From Pontibacter beigongshangensis (lineage in GTDB: Bacteria; Bacteroidota; Bacteroidia; Cytophagales; Hymenobacteraceae): 64,000 bases of DNA. This document shows, one piece after another, positions 26,306 through 35,934 of the stretch. The stretch spans positions 109,865 through 173,864 of the forward strand of contig NZ_VFSD01000011.1 in NCBI RefSeq assembly GCF_014332515.1, written 5' to 3'. The position numbers and the translations under genes are program-made. How positions within the stretch are numbered: the first letter of the stretch is position 1; each line of letters begins with the position of its first letter. The notes under the pieces were generated by a model that made no database searches, was not told the DNA's origin, and worked only from the letters and a program-made list of their open reading frames with translations.

Positions 26306-27829
26306 ATGGAGACTACCAAAATTAAATCAGCACTTATCTCAGTGTATTACAAAGACCGTCTGGAGCCGCTTGTAGAGCTGCTCAAAGCCAACGGTGTAAC
26401 CATCTACTCTACCGGCGGCACCCAAACCTTCTTAGAGGAACAAGGTGCTAACGTGGTAGCTGTAGAAGATTTAACAGCCTACCCTTCTATTTTCGGAGGT
26501 CGTGTAAAAACGCTTCACCCCAAAGTGTTCGGAGGCATTCTGCACCGCCGCGACAACGACTCCGACCTGGCCGAGCGCGAGAAGTTCGAGATCCCGCCTA
26601 TTGATTTGGTGGTGGTAGACCTGTACCCATTCGAGGAAACAGTGGCATCGGGAGCAGCTGAGGCTGATGTAATTGAGAAGATCGACATTGGCGGGATTTC
26701 CCTGATCCGGGCGGCCGCCAAAAACTTTAAAGATGTGCTCATCGTGTCGTCACGCGACCAGTACGACGAGGTGGTAGAATTGCTGCAATCGAAAGATGGC
26801 GCTACTACGCTCGAAGACCGCAAGCGCTTTGCCGCCAAAGCCTTCGACATTTCGTCGCACTACGACACCCATATTTTTAACTACCTGAACCAGGAGGGGC
26901 AGGAGCAGGTGTTTAAGCAGAGCATGCGCCAGGCTACCCCGCTGCGCTACGGTGAGAACCCGCACCAGCAGGGCACTTTCTTCGGCAAGCTAGAGGACCT
27001 GTTTGAGCAACTCAACGGCAAGCAGCTTTCTTACAACAACCTCGTGGACGTAGACGCTGCCGTAGCCTTAGGAGCTGAGTTCGAAGAACCTGCCGTGGCT
27101 ATACTCAAGCACACCAACGCCTGCGGTTGCGCCACTGCCGACACGATAAAAGAAGCCTACCTGCTGGCTCTCTCTTCTGACCCGGTTTCAGCGTTTGGCG
27201 GCGTGATCATCGCGAACAGGCCCATAGACCTGGGCACTGCCGAAGAACTGAACCAGCTGTTCTTTGAAGTGCTGATTGCGCCCGAATTTGAGGCTGAGGC
27301 GCTGGAACTGCTCCGCTCCAAGAAAAACCGCATCCTGCTGAAGCAAAAGCCGGTAGAGCTTTCTAAAAAGCAGTTTAAAACGCTCCTGAACGGGGTAATT
27401 GAGCAGGACAAAGACCTGAAAACCGAAACAGAGGCCGACTTCACGACTGTTACCAAGCGTGAGCCGACAGCCGAAGAGAAAAAGGCCCTTGTGTTTGCCG
27501 CCAAAGTGTGCAAGCACACCAAGTCGAACACTATTGTGCTGGCTACCGACAAAATGATGTTCAGCAGCGGCGTGGGCCAGACCTCCAGGGTAGATGCCCT
27601 GCGTCAGGCCATCGAAAAAGCGAAGAGCTTCAACTTTGATATAAGCAAAACCGTGATGGCGTCTGATGCCTTCTTCCCTTTCCCGGATTGTGTGGAAATA
27701 GCTGACCAGGCAGGCATTAAAGCCGTAGTACAGCCAGGCGGCTCTATCAAAGACAAAGATTCTATAGCCTATTGCGATGCCCACGACATGGCCATGGTCA
27801 TGACCGGCGTGCGCCATTTCAAACACTAA
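26306..27829 (+). CDS. purH: Bifunctional AICAR transformylase / IMP cyclohydrolase
   Basis: 507 residues, the normal length. The N-terminal cyclohydrolase domain (about 1-190) has IKSALISVYYKD, STGGTQTFLEE, GGRVKTLHPKVFGGIL and IDIGGISLIRAAAKN. The transformylase domain has LRYGENPHQQG, AILKHTNACGCA (with the catalytic Lys-His), VSAFGGVI and SDAFFPFPDCVE. The final VMTGVRHFKH is the family C-terminus. It carries out the last two steps of IMP synthesis in the cytoplasm. Confidence 0.97.
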   Translation: METTKIKSALISVYYKDRLEPLVELLKANGVTIYSTGGTQTFLEEQGANVVAVEDLTAYPSIFGGRVKTLHPKVFGGILHRRDNDSDLAEREKFEIPPIDLVVVDLYPFEETVASGAAEADVIEKIDIGGISLIRAAAKNFKDVLIVSSRDQYDEVVELLQSKDGATTLEDRKRFAAKAFDISSHYDTHIFNYLNQEGQEQVFKQSMRQATPLRYGENPHQQGTFFGKLEDLFEQLNGKQLSYNNLVDVDAAVALGAEFEEPAVAILKHTNACGCATADTIKEAYLLALSSDPVSAFGGVIIANRPIDLGTAEELNQLFFEVLIAPEFEAEALELLRSKKNRILLKQKPVELSKKQFKTLLNGVIEQDKDLKTETEADFTTVTKREPTAEEKKALVFAAKVCKHTKSNTIVLATDKMMFSSGVGQTSRVDALRQAIEKAKSFNFDISKTVMASDAFFPFPDCVEIADQAGIKAVVQPGGSIKDKDSIAYCDAHDMAMVMTGVRHFKH

Positions 27830-27967
27830 GGAAGGACACCAGACGTCAGACATAAGACTTTTTCCCTTTTGCGGGAGGTAAAAAAAGTCCTGTATTGAAT
27901 TCTGCGAAGTTTTGTTGAAGCTTATTCTGTTCTTTTACTTGATTTTCAGAATCAGAAAGCCCTTCTG

Positions 27968-28008
27968 TAGCCCCTCCCGCTTCTGCTGTCGGGAGGGGCT
28001 ATTTTTTT
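27968..28008 (+). terminator. Strong terminator after purH
   Basis: Perfect 12-bp stem TAGCCCCTCCCG/CGGGAGGGGCTA with a 10-nt loop and seven T. It lies in a 382-nt gap that otherwise shows only AT-rich DNA. Confidence 0.9.
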
Positions 28009-28211
28009 GCTGCCATCAAGCCTGCCTCATCTCACACCCATTCTTCCTGAAGCTGTTAAAACAACTTCAGCCACTCCTAAATGAAAAACCGGCAAGCAGA
28101 CTTCTGAAAAAACCATCTGAACTTATTCTTCCCATTTCTAATTTTGAATTTGCCACAGTTCCTTCGCAGATAATGCTGTATATTGAGAGCTGATTTCAAA
28201 TTAGCATACCA

Positions 28212-29216
28212 ATGGGATTTCTGGACAAGTATACCGGCAAGCTGCGCTCTTACAAAGCCGTGTATGTGCTGCACAACCTGATCAACTACAAAAAACTGCG
28301 GCACAACAAGCTCCTATACCGCCGGTTCCACCTCGACAAATCCATTTTCGGCCCTATCTCCAGCAGGCAGCTGGCCCAACTCCCACCACAGCCGGCCCCC
28401 TGGCTCGACCAGCCAACGGCCGTGCAGGAACTGCAGCAGAACAAGCAGTTACAGACTTTTCCGGAGAGCATACAGCAGCAGCTCAAGGCCTGGCCGGAGC
28501 AGGGTTACCTGGTGCTGGAGAGTTTTATTAAAGATGACATCGTAGCCACCATCAACAGCGAGATAGACCGGCTGCTGCAGCAACACGAGGTGGGTTTTAA
28601 CTACACCAACAAAAAGATCATGTTCGCCTTTAAGCACTCCAAGGCGCTGAAAAAGGTGCTTTATACGCCGGAGCTGCTCCAGGTGCTGCAGTTTATCCTG
28701 GGCAGGCAGGTCATCCCGTTCCAGACCATCAACTTCCTGAAGGGCAGCGAGCAGAAAGCTCACTCCGACTCTATCCATATGACCACTTACCCGCTGGGCA
28801 ACCTGCTGGCCGCCTGGATTGCCCTGGAAGATACCACCCTGGAGAACGGAGCCCTCTTTTACTACCCCGGCAGCCACACCCTCCCCTATGTGCTGAGCAA
28901 AGACTTCGACAGCGGCTCCACCACCTTCCGCATCGGCGACAATGCCTACAAAAAGTATGAGGAAAAGATAGAGCAGGTGATACAGGAGCAGCAGTTGCAG
29001 AAAAAGAACTTCTTCGCCAAAAAAGGCGATGTGTTTATCTGGCACGCCAACCTGCTGCACGGTGGCAACCCGGTGCTGAACCCGGAGCTCACGCGCAAGA
29101 GCATGGTTATCCACTACTACGCCAAGGACGTGATCTGCTATCACGACATCACCCAGCGCCCCGCCCACTTCGACACCTACCCCAAAGCCGAGGTGCGGCT
29201 GTATGATGAGGATTAG
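28212..29216 (+). CDS. Phytanoyl-CoA dioxygenase (PhyH) family protein
   Basis: 334 residues. The 2-oxoglutarate/Fe(II) oxygenase core begins near residue 95 (GYLVLESFIKDD). The iron ligands are visible: His184-x-Asp186 in KAHSDSIHM and the distal His283 in WHANLLHGGNP, with a following basic region (LTRKSMVIHYYA). ENGALFYYPGSH is the usual PhyH strand. The first 90 residues, basic and Gln-rich, have no recognised domain. The family hydroxylates diverse small molecules; the substrate here is unknown and no pathway genes are adjacent. Confidence 0.85.
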   Translation: MGFLDKYTGKLRSYKAVYVLHNLINYKKLRHNKLLYRRFHLDKSIFGPISSRQLAQLPPQPAPWLDQPTAVQELQQNKQLQTFPESIQQQLKAWPEQGYLVLESFIKDDIVATINSEIDRLLQQHEVGFNYTNKKIMFAFKHSKALKKVLYTPELLQVLQFILGRQVIPFQTINFLKGSEQKAHSDSIHMTTYPLGNLLAAWIALEDTTLENGALFYYPGSHTLPYVLSKDFDSGSTTFRIGDNAYKKYEEKIEQVIQEQQLQKKNFFAKKGDVFIWHANLLHGGNPVLNPELTRKSMVIHYYAKDVICYHDITQRPAHFDTYPKAEVRLYDED

Positions 29217-29262
29217 TCTACCTGAACCTTGCTTTAAGAATTCACTTGATTCTGATTTATTC

Positions 29263-29702
29263 GAGTGAATAACATATTTTGGGGTATTGCTATCGTAATA
29301 CATCTATACCACCATTCTTAGCTGCTGCTCGCTGCGAGGACCTCTTACTTTTATGTTACATAGGTAAGGCACTGAGCGCTCACGGCTGGGGAAGGGGCCC
29401 TATATAAGCGAGGCCTCGTCTCTGGCCATCGGCGCTGTGTTCGCTCCTGCCAGGGGTGCAGGGCCGCTTTTTGACTCGCTAACGCTCAGGCTGCCTGCGG
29501 CACCGGACCTTTCAAATAGAGGGCCCCTTTCCCCGGCGCCTCAAGCCAGAGACTGGGATTTTTCAGATAGCCAGCTCTGATGCCGGGCAATGGTAAGCAA
29601 AACTAATGTTTGCTATAGAGTATACCCCAAAATATGTTATTCACTCAAATTATTCTAATGAAAATAGCCCTTTAGGGCTTTTGCTGCTGCTGCTGCTGCT
29701 CA
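29263..29702. mobile_element. Composite R element with 25-bp inverted ends
   Basis: GAGTGAATAACATATTTTGG plus GGTAT at 29263-29287 is repeated inverted and perfect at 29622-29646. The right side continues into R copy 11; the left R part has decayed to GATTTATTC. The interior shares CTTAGCTGCTGCTC and the 25-bp core (29374-29398) with the element at 17764-18210. It also has a GC-rich segment with its own inverted repeat (GGGGAAGGGGCCCT, GTCTCTGGC). No reading frame is convincing. Confidence 0.7.
29646..29702 (-). repeat. R element copy 11 (reverse)
   Basis: Minus-strand reading: seven GCA/CAG triplets, CCCTAAAGGGC core and end TTCATTAGAATAATTTG. It is the right end of the composite element. 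Confidence 0.85.
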
Positions 29703-29774
29703 TTAAAGGACACAGGACACAGGACATAAGACCCAGGACATTCTGAGAGAGTTAAAAGTTGATAGCTTTTAGAA

Positions 29775-29870
29775 TCTGCTCTGACAATTCATTTCCAATT
29801 AACACAGCTCATCTTCAAATTTTCAAATTTTCACATCTCCAAATCAACTATTTAACTAGCAGCAATTAAC
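29775..29870 (-). repeat. Repeat family 2, long inverted copy
   Basis: On the minus strand: ATTGCTGCTAGTTAAATAG, TTGATTTGGAGATGTG, AAAATTTGAAAATTTGAAG, ATGAGCTGTG and GAATTGTCAGAGCAG. It matches 26065-26150 over about 85 bp and adjoins the TAAT end of R copy 12. Confidence 0.75.
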
Positions 29871-29874
29871 CACC

Positions 29875-29925
29875 AAATTATTCCAATCAAAAAGCCCCTC
29901 CAACTGGTGCTGCGGTTGCTGCTGC
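29875..29925 (-). repeat. R element copy 12 (reverse)
   Basis: Minus-strand reading: GCAGCAGCAACC arm, GTTGGAGGGGC core and end TTGATTGGAATAATTTG. Confidence 0.75.
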
Positions 29926-30086
29926 ACAGCAGATAGCCTTTCCCGGCCTAGTCTGAAATAGAATTTTTCAGGGAAAAGGAGTCTTTCTGAAGCAATAGCA
30001 TTGCCTCCTGCGGCAAATACGGAGGATAAATAATTAATAAATAAGTCCCAAAGGTAATGTTGGTTATTAATTCCGCTTAAATTCAC

Positions 30087-30094
30087 TAATTTTG
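30087..30094 (+). promoter_or_regulatory. -7 promoter box of the mre operon
   Basis: TAATTTTG matches TAnnTTTG, 74 nt before mreB; TTGG lies 22 bp upstream in place of TTTG. Confidence 0.5.
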
Positions 30095-30168
30095 CCGCAA
30101 GTTTTTGTTTACGAACATCGTATCTTTTATATATAACAGAGGTATCTGCATGCCTGCACTTCTTTAAG

Positions 30169-31194
30169 ATGGGACTATTTAATTTTCTGACTAGTGATAT
30201 AGCCATAGATCTGGGTACGGCCAATACCCTGATCATACATAACGATAAAATTGTAGTTGACGAACCTTCGATCATCGCTGTGGACCGCACCAGCGGCAAA
30301 GTAATTGCCATTGGCCGGAACGCGATGCAGATGCACGAAAAAACGCACGAGAACATCCGCACCATCCGTCCGCTGAAAGATGGGGTAATCGCCGACTTTC
30401 ATGCGGCAGAAGAGATGATCCGGGGCATGATCAAGATGATCGATACGGGTCGCCGCCTGTTTCAGCCTTCGCACCGCATGGTAATTTGCATTCCTTCGGG
30501 CATTACCGAGGTAGAAAAGCGGGCCGTGCGCGACTCTGCCCAGCACGCCGGCGCCAAAGAAGTGTGGATGATCCAGGAGCCAATGGCTGCCGCCATAGGG
30601 ATCGGCATCGATGTGGAGCAGCCCATCGGCTCCATGATCGTGGACATTGGCGGCGGCACCACCGAGATTGCCGTCATCGCCCTGTCGGGTATTGTGTGCG
30701 ACCAGTCTATACGCGTAGCCGGCGATGTGTTCACCAAAGACATTCTGGACTATATGCGCCGCCAGCACAACCTGCTGATCGGGGAGCGCTCGGCCGAGAA
30801 GATTAAAATTGAAGTGGGCGCCGCCCTCACCGAAATAGAGAACCCGCCCGCCGACTACGAGATCCGTGGCCGCGACCTGATGACAGGCATTCCGAAAGTG
30901 ATCAAGGTGACCTACCAGGAGATCGCTATTGCCCTCGACAAGTCTGTCTCCAAAATTGAGGAAGCGGTACTGAAGGCGCTGGAGATCGCCCCGCCGGAGC
31001 TGTCGGCCGACATTTACGACAACGGCATCCACCTGACAGGCGGGGGTGCCTTGCTGCGTGGCCTCGACAAGCGCCTGGCCGTTAAAACTAAACTTCCTAT
31101 TCATATTGCCGAAGACCCGCTCAGGGCGGTAGTAAGAGGCACGGGAGCAGCCATTAAGGATATCGACGGCTTTAAAAACGTACTGCTGACATAA
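30169..31194 (+). CDS. mreB: Rod-shape actin homologue MreB
   Basis: 341 residues. The actin-fold nucleotide motifs are visible: phosphate 1 AIDLGTANTLI near residue 12, phosphate 2 IVDIGGGTTEIAVI, the connecting motifs, and the adenosine motif LTGGGALLRGLD near residue 285. It polymerises under the membrane and guides the elongation machinery encoded downstream. First gene of a tight five-gene operon (mreB, mreC, mreD, mrdA, rodA), with mreC 9 nt further on. Confidence 0.97.
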   Translation: MGLFNFLTSDIAIDLGTANTLIIHNDKIVVDEPSIIAVDRTSGKVIAIGRNAMQMHEKTHENIRTIRPLKDGVIADFHAAEEMIRGMIKMIDTGRRLFQPSHRMVICIPSGITEVEKRAVRDSAQHAGAKEVWMIQEPMAAAIGIGIDVEQPIGSMIVDIGGGTTEIAVIALSGIVCDQSIRVAGDVFTKDILDYMRRQHNLLIGERSAEKIKIEVGAALTEIENPPADYEIRGRDLMTGIPKVIKVTYQEIAIALDKSVSKIEEAVLKALEIAPPELSADIYDNGIHLTGGGALLRGLDKRLAVKTKLPIHIAEDPLRAVVRGTGAAIKDIDGFKNVLLT

Positions 31195-31203
31195 CAGGCG
31201 CAC

Positions 31204-32070
31204 ATGCGGAATCTCTTTGCTTTTATATATCGGTTCCGTGCGTTCCTGTTGTTCGTGTTGCTGGAGATCCTTTGCGTGTACATGGTTGTGCGCTACAACA
31301 CTTACCAGGGAGCCGCATTCTTTAACTCCGCCAGCACCTATGTAGGCCGTGTACTGGAGGTGCAGAGCAGCGTGACAGACTATTTCAGGCTGGCCACCAT
31401 CAACAGCATGCTGGCCCGCGATAACGCAGCTATGCGCGAAGAGCTGCTCCGGCAAAAGCTGGCAGAACAGGTCGATAGCACGGCCGAGCTCTCCGGCATG
31501 CTCTATGCCGCCTCCGACAGCGCCATGGCTTACCCATATATCCTGCATGCCAGCCGGGTAATCAACAACTCCATCAGGCGCACGAACAACTACCTTACGC
31601 TATCTATAGGAAGTGCCGACGGCATAAAACCCGGCATGGGCGTAATTGCTGCTAACGGGGTGGTAGGGCGCATCAAAACAGTGTCGGAGCATTATGCCAC
31701 CGTCACGTCTTTGCTACACTCCCAGATGCTCATCTCGGCCAAGATCAAAAAAGATAACACCATGGGCACCATTAAATGGACCGGGGGAGACTACCGGAAG
31801 GCGATGCTCGACTACATACCGCTGCACATTAAGCCTGTGGTTGGCGACACGATTGTAACCAGTGGCTTTGCTACGGTGTTTCCGGAAGGCATTGTGGTAG
31901 GCACAATCAGTGCCGTGGAGCAGGAACCGGATCGGAGTTTCTATACGATCGAGGTAGAGCTATCGGTTGATTTTGCGCAGCTGTCTTATGTGTATGTAGT
32001 GGAGAGCCCGCTTCGTGAGGAACGGGAAAATTTGGAAAATAATGCAGGCATACTTCCCCATGACCAGTAA
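31204..32070 (+). CDS. mreC: Cell-shape protein MreC
   Basis: 288 residues: one N-terminal membrane helix (about 8-28), a coiled-coil-like region (about 70-100, AAMREELLRQKLAEQ), then the beta-rich periplasmic domain. GSADGIKPGMGVIAANGVVGRI and GDTIVTSGFATVFPEGIVVGTI are the conserved loops. It links MreB with PBP2 in the periplasm. The 3' end overlaps the chosen mreD start. Confidence 0.94.
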   Translation: MRNLFAFIYRFRAFLLFVLLEILCVYMVVRYNTYQGAAFFNSASTYVGRVLEVQSSVTDYFRLATINSMLARDNAAMREELLRQKLAEQVDSTAELSGMLYAASDSAMAYPYILHASRVINNSIRRTNNYLTLSIGSADGIKPGMGVIAANGVVGRIKTVSEHYATVTSLLHSQMLISAKIKKDNTMGTIKWTGGDYRKAMLDYIPLHIKPVVGDTIVTSGFATVFPEGIVVGTISAVEQEPDRSFYTIEVELSVDFAQLSYVYVVESPLREERENLENNAGILPHDQ

Positions 32071-32584
32071 GTTCGGACTCACACATATCGTTCAGTATAT
32101 TCTGTTTGTGGCCCTGCAGGTGCTCCTCATGGATAGCCTGGTGCTATACAGCACGGCTTTCTGCTTTATTTATGTGGCTTTCCTGCTTTTCCTGCCCATT
32201 TACACCAACCGCACCTGGATTTTGCTGCTTGGCTTTGCCGTAGGCTTTTCGGTCGATATTTTCTACGACACCATGGGCATACACGCCGGGGCCAGTGTGC
32301 TGCTGGCGTATTTAAGAGCTCCCGTTTTGAACCTTCTGACGCCACGCGATGGTTATGACACCAACGACACCGTGAACATACACCTGATGGGATGGCGCTG
32401 GTTTTTGGCCTACGCCTTTATTCTGATCCTGATTCACCATACCTTTGTTTTTTTTATGGAGGTATTCACCTTGCGGGAGGCGTGGTTCACATTAGTTAAA
32501 ATAATAACAAGCACGCTCTATACCACAGTAGGCATGTTAATTATTCAACTTCTTTTCTTCTCGGTAAAGAGAGCGAATAGATGA
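32060..32584 (+). CDS. mreD: Rod-shape membrane protein MreD
   Basis: 174 residues with five to six membrane helices. The ATG at 32060 overlaps the mreC stop by 11 nt; an ATG at 32042 is possible and would add six residues. The N-terminus (LTHIVQYILFVALQVLLMDSLVLY) and GFSVDIFYDTMGIHAGASVLLAYLR are typical of MreD in Bacteroidota. The 3' end overlaps mrdA as ATGA, so the two are translationally coupled. Confidence 0.88.
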   Translation: MTSKFGLTHIVQYILFVALQVLLMDSLVLYSTAFCFIYVAFLLFLPIYTNRTWILLLGFAVGFSVDIFYDTMGIHAGASVLLAYLRAPVLNLLTPRDGYDTNDTVNIHLMGWRWFLAYAFILILIHHTFVFFMEVFTLREAWFTLVKIITSTLYTTVGMLIIQLLFFSVKRANR

Positions 32585-34410
32585 ATTATTTGGAAAACAG
32601 AAAGTACGTTATAAAGACTATCTTCCTGATTGTAGGCATCGTCTTCGCCATCAGGTTGTTTTACATACAGGTGGTGGACAGCAGCTACAAACAGGCGGCC
32701 GAGACAAATGCCATCAAGACCATTATCCAATACCCTTTCCGGGGCCTTATCTATGACCGGGACGGGAAACTGCTGGTGCAGAACACCCCCGTGTACGACC
32801 TGATGGTGGTGCCCAAAGAAGCAAAGCAACTAGACACGCTGCGCCTCTGCCAGTTGCTTAACATGCCGCTGGAAGATGCCCGCGATCGCCTGCAAAAGGC
32901 CAGAGCCTACTCCTGGGTAAAACCCTCTATTTTTTTCCAGAAGCTAAGCACCCAGGATTTTGCCCAAATCCAGGATAACCTGATCGATTTCCCGGGTTTT
33001 TACATCAATGCCCGCACTATGCGCGGTTACCCGCACCAGAGCTTAGCACACGCACTGGGCTATATTGCCGAGATCAGCCCCAAACAGCTGGCCGACACCT
33101 CCTACCGGGGCTACCGCCCAGGCGACTACATAGGCAAGAGCGGCATAGAGCTGGAATACGAGAAGTACCTGATGGGTAAGCGTGGGGTAAAGTATAAAAT
33201 GGTAAATGTGCGCGGCATCGAGAAAGGCTCCTTTAAGGATGGCGCCTACGATACACTGGCCATTGCCGGGCAGAACCTGGTGAGCACCATAGACCTGGAC
33301 CTGCAGGCCTACGGAGAGCACCTGATGAACGGCGCCAAGGGCAGTATTGTGGCTATAGAGCCCGCTACCGGCGAAATACTGGCCTACGTCTCCGCACCGT
33401 ATTACGACCCCAACCTGCTGACGGGGAAAGAGTATGGCGCCAACTACATGGCCTTGCTGAGCGACAAGGACAAGACCATGTTCAACCGCCCGATCATGGC
33501 CGACCAGAACCCGCCCGGCTCCATCTTTAAGCTCACGCAGGCGCTTATTGCACTCGAAGAAGGCGTAATCAACCCCAAAACGCAGTATGCCTGTATCAGA
33601 TCGTTGGTTAACTGCCACAATCACCCTTCGCCGCTGGATTTGTATGGGGCCATACAGCACTCCTGTAACCCGTACTTTTACCAGGCTTACCGGGCACTTA
33701 TAAACCAGGGCAAATCTAAAAACACCTTCCGCGACACCTCTATCGGGCTGGCCGAATGGCGGGAGCAGGTGCTGAGTTTCGGTTTTGGCAAGAAACTGGG
33801 CATCGATTTGCCAAACGAAAAAACGGGCATCATTGCCTCACCGGCCCTGTATGACAGGGTATACGGCCAGAATCGCTGGAAATACTCTACCATTTACTCC
33901 TTGAGCATAGGCCAGGGAGAGCTGGGGGTAACGCCACTGCAAATGGCAAACTTTATGGCGACCATCGCCAACAGGGGCTACTACATAGACCCACATATTA
34001 TCAGAGCTGTTGGAGACGACGGCAAACCACTGCCCGAGTACCAAAAGAAAAACTACACGACTGTGGATGCCCGCCATTTCGACCCGATCATTGAAGGCAT
34101 GGCAGCGGTGGTGCAGTCAGGTACGGCCCGCAGAGCCAACCTGCAGAAAGTAGGCATTACGGTTTGCGGGAAAACGGGCACGGCACAAAACCCGCAGGGG
34201 GCTGACCATGCCGTGTTCGTGGCCTTCGCCCCAAAAGAAGACCCTAAAATTGCCATTGTGGTGTATGTGGAACACGGGAAGTGGGGAGGCCAGTCGGCCG
34301 CTCCCATAGCCGGCCTGATGATAGAGAAGTACCTGACAGACACCGTGACCATGAAAGAGCAGGAGAAATGGGTGCTGAGCCGGGAATACATGAACATCAA
34401 ATCGAAATAG
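32581..34410 (+). CDS. mrdA: Penicillin-binding protein 2
   Basis: 609 residues: one membrane helix (about 12-30), the dimerisation/pedestal domain (RGLIYDRDGKLL near 54), and the transpeptidase domain. Active-site motifs: Ser314-x-x-Lys in PPGSIFKL, Ser361-Cys-Asn, and Lys531-Thr-Gly in CGKTGTAQNP. It cross-links peptidoglycan during elongation with the glycosyltransferase RodA, encoded 3 nt downstream. Confidence 0.96.
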   Translation: MNYLENRKYVIKTIFLIVGIVFAIRLFYIQVVDSSYKQAAETNAIKTIIQYPFRGLIYDRDGKLLVQNTPVYDLMVVPKEAKQLDTLRLCQLLNMPLEDARDRLQKARAYSWVKPSIFFQKLSTQDFAQIQDNLIDFPGFYINARTMRGYPHQSLAHALGYIAEISPKQLADTSYRGYRPGDYIGKSGIELEYEKYLMGKRGVKYKMVNVRGIEKGSFKDGAYDTLAIAGQNLVSTIDLDLQAYGEHLMNGAKGSIVAIEPATGEILAYVSAPYYDPNLLTGKEYGANYMALLSDKDKTMFNRPIMADQNPPGSIFKLTQALIALEEGVINPKTQYACIRSLVNCHNHPSPLDLYGAIQHSCNPYFYQAYRALINQGKSKNTFRDTSIGLAEWREQVLSFGFGKKLGIDLPNEKTGIIASPALYDRVYGQNRWKYSTIYSLSIGQGELGVTPLQMANFMATIANRGYYIDPHIIRAVGDDGKPLPEYQKKNYTTVDARHFDPIIEGMAAVVQSGTARRANLQKVGITVCGKTGTAQNPQGADHAVFVAFAPKEDPKIAIVVYVEHGKWGGQSAAPIAGLMIEKYLTDTVTMKEQEKWVLSREYMNIKSK

Positions 34411-34413
34411 GCC

Positions 34414-35736
34414 ATGGGTGTTGAGACGAGAGCATCAAAATATCAGGTTGTTACTCCCAGCAGCAAGCGCACCTCGCGCCGCATTACCAGCAACCTCGAC
34501 TGGCTGACCATATTGCTGTACCTGCTGCTCGTGGGCCTGGGCTGGATGAACATCTATGCCGCCGTGTACAGCCCAGACAATATCGTGAACATCTTCAGCT
34601 TCGATATCAACTCAGGCAAACAGCTGGTCTGGATCGGGACCTCGGTGCTGCTCATCATTATTCTGCTGGTGGTTGACTATAAAATTTACGAGCACCTGGC
34701 CTACCCTATTTATGGCTTCGTGATCCTGCTGCTGCTCTTTACACTGGCGGTGGCTAACCCGATAGCCGGCTCCAGGTCGTGGCTCGACCTGGGGGGAGGC
34801 GTGCGCCTGCAGCCGGCCGAGCTGGCCAAGTTTGCCACCGCCCTGGCGGCCTCCAGGTTCCTGAGCAGTGCCAGCCTACGGCAACAGCAGTTCAAAGACC
34901 ACATGATCCTGGCCGCTATTACCCTGGTACCACCGGCTATTATTGTGCTTCAGAACGAAACAGGCTCTGCGCTTGTGTTTGCTGCTTTTGTGCTGGCCTA
35001 TTTCCGTGAGGGCATGTCGCCGCTGATTCTGATTATCGGGGGAGCCGCCGCTTTTATCTTTATCATGACGCTGCTGGTGCCCAAGCTGTACCTCATTATA
35101 GGCATAACGGCCGTGATGGCCCTGGCCACCTGGCTGGACTACCGCCTGCTAAAGCGGTTTAAAACCATGATCGCCCTGCTGCTGCTGATTGTGGGGATGA
35201 TCTTTAGCGTAGACTATTTCGTGAACGACATCCTGCAGCCGCACCAGCAGAACCGCATCAAGGCCCTTATTAACCCGGAGGCAGACCCGCTGGGCTATGG
35301 TTGGAACGTAACACAGTCTAAAATTGCCATTGGCTCCGGTGGCTTTTGGGGCAAAGGCTTCCTGGAAGGAACGCAGACCAAATTCGACTTCGTGCCGGAG
35401 CAAAGTACCGACTTTATTTTCTGCACCATTGGCGAGGAGCACGGCTGGATAGGCAGCACCCTCCTGATCGCGCTGTTCATGCTGCTGCTCATCCGCATCG
35501 TTACCATTGCCGAGCGGCAGAAGTCCATTTTCGGGCGCACCTATGGCTACTGTGTGGCCTCCATTATCTTTTTTCACTTTCTGGTGAACGTGGGCATGAC
35601 TATCGGCCTGGCTCCGGTCGTAGGCATTCCGCTTCCCTTCTTCAGCTACGGCGGTTCCTCGCTCTGGTCCTTCACCATCCTGCTCTTTATCCTGCTGGCC
35701 ATCGATGCGAATAAGACGCAGGAGCTGGTGAGGTAG
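34414..35736 (+). CDS. rodA: Rod-shape peptidoglycan glycosyltransferase RodA
   Basis: 440 residues with about ten membrane helices, SEDS family. Signatures: GSRSWLDLGGGVRLQPAELAK with the conserved Glu-Leu-Ala-Lys, VLQNETGSALVFAAF, FVPEQSTDFIFCTIGEEHGWIG, and GIPLPFFSYGGSS near the C-terminus. It polymerises glycan strands with PBP2. The cytoplasmic N-terminal extension of about 25 residues is basic (SKRTSRRI). Last gene of the mre operon; an R repeat starts 4 nt after the stop. Confidence 0.96.
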   Translation: MGVETRASKYQVVTPSSKRTSRRITSNLDWLTILLYLLLVGLGWMNIYAAVYSPDNIVNIFSFDINSGKQLVWIGTSVLLIIILLVVDYKIYEHLAYPIYGFVILLLLFTLAVANPIAGSRSWLDLGGGVRLQPAELAKFATALAASRFLSSASLRQQQFKDHMILAAITLVPPAIIVLQNETGSALVFAAFVLAYFREGMSPLILIIGGAAAFIFIMTLLVPKLYLIIGITAVMALATWLDYRLLKRFKTMIALLLLIVGMIFSVDYFVNDILQPHQQNRIKALINPEADPLGYGWNVTQSKIAIGSGGFWGKGFLEGTQTKFDFVPEQSTDFIFCTIGEEHGWIGSTLLIALFMLLLIRIVTIAERQKSIFGRTYGYCVASIIFFHFLVNVGMTIGLAPVVGIPLPFFSYGGSSLWSFTILLFILLAIDANKTQELVR

Positions 35737-35739
35737 CGA

Positions 35740-35798
35740 CAGCAGCAACATCAGCAGCGTACAACAGGTCTAAAGGAGCATTTTCATTAGAATAATTT
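35740..35798 (+). repeat. R element copy 13 (forward)
   Basis: ACAGCAGCAACATCAGCAGC arm, GTCTAAAGGAGC core and end TTCATTAGAATAATTT, almost touching the rodA stop in sense orientation. Confidence 0.8.
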
Positions 35799-35934
35799 AT
35801 TTGTGCGATAGAGAGCCTTTCTGACTTTGCCCCTTTGTCTTCCTGGAAGGATCTTGTGGGCGAGAGGCAACAACAGAAGCTTGTTGTCTGAGTTAGCATA
35901 GTCTCTGATACAGCTGTGACAGCAGAGGCTTTTT

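Larger units (their letters stand above)
29703..30168. other. Repeat-rich leader region of mreB
   Basis: It contains GGACACAGGACACAGGACAT (short tandem units), a family-3 stretch, a long copy of family 2 (29775-29870) directly joined to R copy 12, then about 190 bp of AT-rich mreB leader with a -7 box. No gene seen. Confidence 0.65.

Noticed and set aside
30175..31548. 457-codon frame antisense to mreB and mreC
   Set aside because: A codon-phase shadow of well-supported genes in GC-rich DNA. The predicted protein (many His, Gly and Asp) has no family features. The long antisense frames at 9065-10024, 15056-16060 and 48635-49546 were rejected for the same reason.
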